Source: an uncultured Treponema sp. (GTDB lineage Bacteria > Spirochaetota > Spirochaetia > Treponematales > Treponemataceae). From it: DNA of 7,448 nucleotides. How positions within the stretch are numbered: the first letter of the stretch is position 1; the number at the start of each line of letters is the position of its first letter. The notes beneath the pieces are model-generated. The model had not been told where the DNA came from. It was given only the letters and a program-made list of their open reading frames with translations, and ran no database searches. Location of the stretch: NCBI GenBank assembly GCA_946538795.1, contig CAMNGY010000065.1, positions 1-7,448 of the forward strand. Direction: 5' to 3'. Positions 5,336-7,448 of this stretch are shown here, in pieces. The position numbers were made by a program, and so were the translations under genes.

Positions 5336-6326
5336 GGCACAGATAAAGAAGATAGGCGTCCTCACGAGCGGTGGCGACGCGCCCGGAATGAACGCGGCTG
5401 TCAGGGCCGTCATCCGCACGGCCCTCGCACGCGGAATGAAAGTCGCGGGAATAAAGAAAGGCTACCAGGGGCTTTTGAACGAAGAGATTATGGACATGGA
5501 CTCCCGGTCTGTATCCAAGATACTTGAGAGGGGCGGCACCGTACTTGGCACGGCTCGCAGCGAGGAATTCATGCCCGACTCCGGCAAGAAAAAAGCTGCG
5601 GATATATGCAGGAAACATGGTATCGATGCGCTCATCGTGATCGGCGGCGACGGCTCCTACAAGGGGGCGTTAGGCCTGAGCAAGCACGGAATAAACGTTA
5701 TCGGAATCCCGGCGACGATTGACCTGGACATAGCCTGCACGGAATACACAATCGGGTTCGACACGGCCGTAAACACCGCCATGGAAGCCATAGACAAGGT
5801 CAAAGACACATCATCGTCTCACGAGCGCTGCAACATCATAGAGGTGATGGGCCGGCACGCAGGCTACATCGCTCTCTGGTGCGGCATGATCAACGGTGCT
5901 GAAGACATCCTGCTACCGGAGAGCAAGGAGGAGTTCAGCATAGAAAAAATCGCGAAGAACATAATCGACAACCGCAAGAAAGGCAAGGTCCACCATATCA
6001 TCATCAATGCAGAGGGAACCGGGAAGGACTCCGTGGAACTGGCCAAAGAGATTGAGGCAGCGACCAAAATAGAGACCCGCGCGACGGTTCTGGGCTACAT
6101 ACAGCGGGGAGGCAGTCCCAGCGCAAAAGACCGCTATTATGCGTCCATAATGGGCGCATACGCAGTGGACCTTTTGGCAAAAGGCAAGGGCAACAGGATA
6201 GTCTGCTACAGGAAGGGAAACTTCACCGACCTTGACATAGACGAGGCCCTGGGCGAGCAGAAAAAAGGACTGGACGAATACCAGCTGGAAGTGGCCAAAC
6301 TGCTTTCTGCCGAGCCAATGATGTAA
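5334..6326 (+). CDS. pfkA: 6-phosphofructokinase, ATP type
   Basis: PFK phosphorylates fructose 6-phosphate to fructose 1,6-bisphosphate, the committed step of glycolysis. The 330-aa length is usual for the short bacterial form (E. coli 320). Visible motifs are TSGGDAPGMN at 11-20, GGDGS at 104-108, PATIDLD at 126-132, IGFDTA at 140-145, DTSSSHER at 158-165, VMGRHAG at 171-177 and TRATVLGYIQRGG at 248-260. G107 in GGDGS corresponds to E. coli G104, the residue that marks ATP use, where pyrophosphate-dependent enzymes have Asp. D130 is the catalytic base equivalent to E. coli D127. Leucine replaces the Asn of the usual TIDND. The start at 5334 is chosen because the family begins with this short basic lead and because upstream in-frame ATGs (5301, 5307, 5316) lie inside the promoter. 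There is no Shine-Dalgarno. Confidence 0.93.
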   Translation: MAQIKKIGVLTSGGDAPGMNAAVRAVIRTALARGMKVAGIKKGYQGLLNEEIMDMDSRSVSKILERGGTVLGTARSEEFMPDSGKKKAADICRKHGIDALIVIGGDGSYKGALGLSKHGINVIGIPATIDLDIACTEYTIGFDTAVNTAMEAIDKVKDTSSSHERCNIIEVMGRHAGYIALWCGMINGAEDILLPESKEEFSIEKIAKNIIDNRKKGKVHHIIINAEGTGKDSVELAKEIEAATKIETRATVLGYIQRGGSPSAKDRYYASIMGAYAVDLLAKGKGNRIVCYRKGNFTDLDIDEALGEQKKGLDEYQLEVAKLLSAEPMM

Positions 6327-6334
6327 GATATACG

Positions 6335-6372
6335 AAAAAGCCGGGTCCGGGCTTGTGAAAGCCCGTCCCGGC
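6335..6372 (-). terminator. Hairpin terminator between pfkA and rluB, better on the minus strand
   Basis: The stem pairs GCCGGG (6340-6345) with CCCGGC (6367-6372) and CGGGCTT (6348-6354) with AAGCCCG (6359-6365). It has a GTGA loop and a small internal mismatch (TC against T). On the minus strand the stem is followed at once by TTTTT (complement of 6335-6339), a good intrinsic terminator for scpB-rluB, 42 nt past the rluB stop. On the plus strand the tail is only CGCTTTCT, so termination of pfkA would be weaker. Confidence 0.8.
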
Positions 6373-6414
6373 CGCTTTCTGAAAGAGACTTTGACTCCGG
6401 CATGGCGGCTCGGT

Positions 6415-7182
6415 TTAATAGCCTCCCCTCCTGCACAGGCGGAGCAGGCCGGTGACCTCCTTGCTGTTAAGCTCGCGGAACTGGCCGTCCTCCAGGTTCC
6501 CTATTCCGATGTTGCCTATCCTTATCCTTATGAGCCGTTTGATTCCGACCCCGTAATGCTCGAATACCCGGCGGATCTCGCGGTTCTTGCCTTCCACCAG
6601 CACGACGCGCAGGCGGCGGGCGTTCAGCTCCTCGGCTTCCCTCGCCCGGTAGAAAACCCCGTCAATCCTTATTCCCCCCATGAAATCCCTGGCAAGGCTC
6701 CGGGGCAGGGGAAGGCTTGAGTCCACGATGTATTCCTTCTCCATCTCGGCTGACGGATGGGAAAGCTTTGCGGCGAAGTCCCCGTCGTTCGTGAAGATGA
6801 TAAGCCCGCAGGAGAACATGTCCAGGCGGCCCACGTTATACAGCCTCTCGCTGTACGCCTCCTTGAGGAGGTCCGCCGCGACGGGCCTCCCCTGCTCGTC
6901 CGAAAGCGAGCAGACATAGCCAGCGGGCTTGTTCAGCAGCACGTAATGCTTTTCCGCCTCCGGCTGTATTTCCCTGCCGTCCACCATGACGACATCCTCC
7001 GGGCCCACCTTGGTCCCCGGCTCGGTGACAGTAACTCCGTTCACCGTGACCCGGCCCTCGGCGATTATCGCCTCGCTCGCCCGGCGGGATGCCACGCCGG
7101 ACCTGGCCATATACAGCTGGAGCCGTATCCTGTCCTTGTTGTCACTATCTTGCAAGCTCAAACCTCTCGCTCTCTTTTTCAT
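6415..7182 (-). CDS. rluB: RsuA/RluB-family 23S rRNA pseudouridine synthase
   Basis: The product converts a uridine in rRNA to pseudouridine; RluB acts on 23S rRNA in E. coli. In the 255-aa protein, residues about 18-62 are an S4 RNA-binding domain (RLQLYMARSGVASRRASE, then VTVNG). KPAGYVCS lies at 85-92. The catalytic loop NVGRLDMFSCGLIIFTNDGD at 116-135 has D121 as the family's catalytic aspartate, and EGKNREIRR at 197-205 is the family's C-terminal motif. The loop has SCGL where TSGL is common. RluB, RluE, RluF and RsuA share these motifs; RluB is preferred for the S4 domain and the scpB neighbour. The ATG at 7182 overlaps scpB by 38 nt and has only a distant AGGA (14 nt). A TTG at 7155 has AGAGG 7 nt upstream and is a serious alternative start, giving 246 aa. 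Confidence 0.9.
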   Translation of the reverse strand: MKKRARGLSLQDSDNKDRIRLQLYMARSGVASRRASEAIIAEGRVTVNGVTVTEPGTKVGPEDVVMVDGREIQPEAEKHYVLLNKPAGYVCSLSDEQGRPVAADLLKEAYSERLYNVGRLDMFSCGLIIFTNDGDFAAKLSHPSAEMEKEYIVDSSLPLPRSLARDFMGGIRIDGVFYRAREAEELNARRLRVVLVEGKNREIRRVFEHYGVGIKRLIRIRIGNIGIGNLEDGQFRELNSKEVTGLLRLCRRGGY

Positions 7183-7448
7183 CCAGCTGCGGCAGATCCT
7201 TGATGCTCTGCAGGTGGAAGAAGTTCAGGAACTCGTCCGTCGTCCCGTACATCGTCGGCTTGCCGGGAATGTCCTTGTGGCCTTTCTCCGTGATGAACTT
7301 CCTGTCCAGCAAAAGCCGCATCATCGCATCGACGTTGACGTGCCGGATGCTCTCTATCTCGGCGCGGGTTATCGGCTGGCTGTACGCGATGATCGAAAGG
7401 GTCTCTATCGCGCTCCTGGACAGCCGCCCCTCGTTCTTCTTGCCGTAG
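7145..7448 (-). CDS. scpB: Segregation and condensation protein ScpB, C-terminal part (5' end outside window)
   Basis: ScpB dimerises and joins ScpA and SMC in the condensin complex that compacts and separates chromosomes. The window holds the last 100 codons, read on the minus strand from 7447 to a TAG at 7145-7147. The second winged-helix domain is complete: LSRSAIETLSIIAYSQPITRAEIE, followed by VNVDAMMRLLLDRKFI, then GKPTMYGTTDEFLNFF. These are the most conserved ScpB stretches. A short charged tail (DLPQLDEKESERFEL) follows. The gene overlaps the start of rluB, as expected for the common scpA-scpB-rluB order, so the two are very likely cotranscribed. The frame is intact; only the window edge truncates it. 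Confidence 0.94.
   Translation of the reverse strand, partial: YGKKNEGRLSRSAIETLSIIAYSQPITRAEIESIRHVNVDAMMRLLLDRKFITEKGHKDIPGKPTMYGTTDEFLNFFHLQSIKDLPQLDEKESERFELAR

Noticed and set aside
5211..5618. N-terminal extension of the DUF1508 protein up to 268 aa
   Set aside because: The extra part is antisense to pfkA and runs through both promoters. A GGAGG and the domain boundary fix the start at 5210.
1..7448. Mobile elements, CRISPR arrays, tRNA or rRNA genes, and defence systems
   Set aside because: I saw no transposase or integrase motifs, no regularly spaced repeats and no tRNA-like folds. All the coding space is explained by housekeeping or membrane genes.

Overview
The window looks like an ordinary housekeeping stretch of a bacterial chromosome with fairly high G+C. 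Tightly packed genes fill it on both strands, and there is no mobile element, RNA gene or CRISPR array. My best guess at the source is a spirochaete, Treponema-like. This rests on the wording of the MutL N-terminus, the C-terminal tail of ScpB and the permease-GldG fusion, judged from memory of these families and not from a search. I hold it at moderate confidence.

Layout. The window opens in the last 99 codons of adk (adenylate kinase with a four-cysteine zinc LID) on the plus strand. It converges on, and overlaps by 23 bp, a 736-aa minus-strand gene for a fused ABC-2 type permease plus GldG-like domain. A 91-bp divergent promoter region (2490-2580) separates that gene from a plus-strand pair, xseB (exonuclease VII small subunit) and mutL (mismatch repair), which lie 1 nt apart. 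mutL converges with a 132-aa YegP-like (DUF1508) gene, with 19 bp between the stops. A second divergent promoter region (5211-5333) separates this gene from pfkA (6-phosphofructokinase). pfkA converges with a minus-strand pair, scpB (3' part only) followed by rluB, and a hairpin lies between the two stops.

Regulation is the most informative part. Four sigma-70-type promoters can be read. The two around 2550 point away from each other and share their -35 bases, so the permease gene and the xseB-mutL unit probably compete for polymerase. A perfect 7-bp inverted repeat sits on the -10 and start region of the permease promoter. The xseB and pfkA promoters end only 7 and 9 nt before their start codons, which predicts leaderless or nearly leaderless messages. 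Of the starts visible here only the DUF1508 gene has a clear Shine-Dalgarno sequence.

I do not see a clearly new multi-gene system. The points worth checking are the shared promoter with its candidate operator, the leaderless starts, an orphan permease-GldG fusion with no neighbouring ATPase, an endonuclease-type MutL with a variant metal motif, and a PFK with a TIDLD active-site variant. No stretch without a gene exceeds 123 bp.
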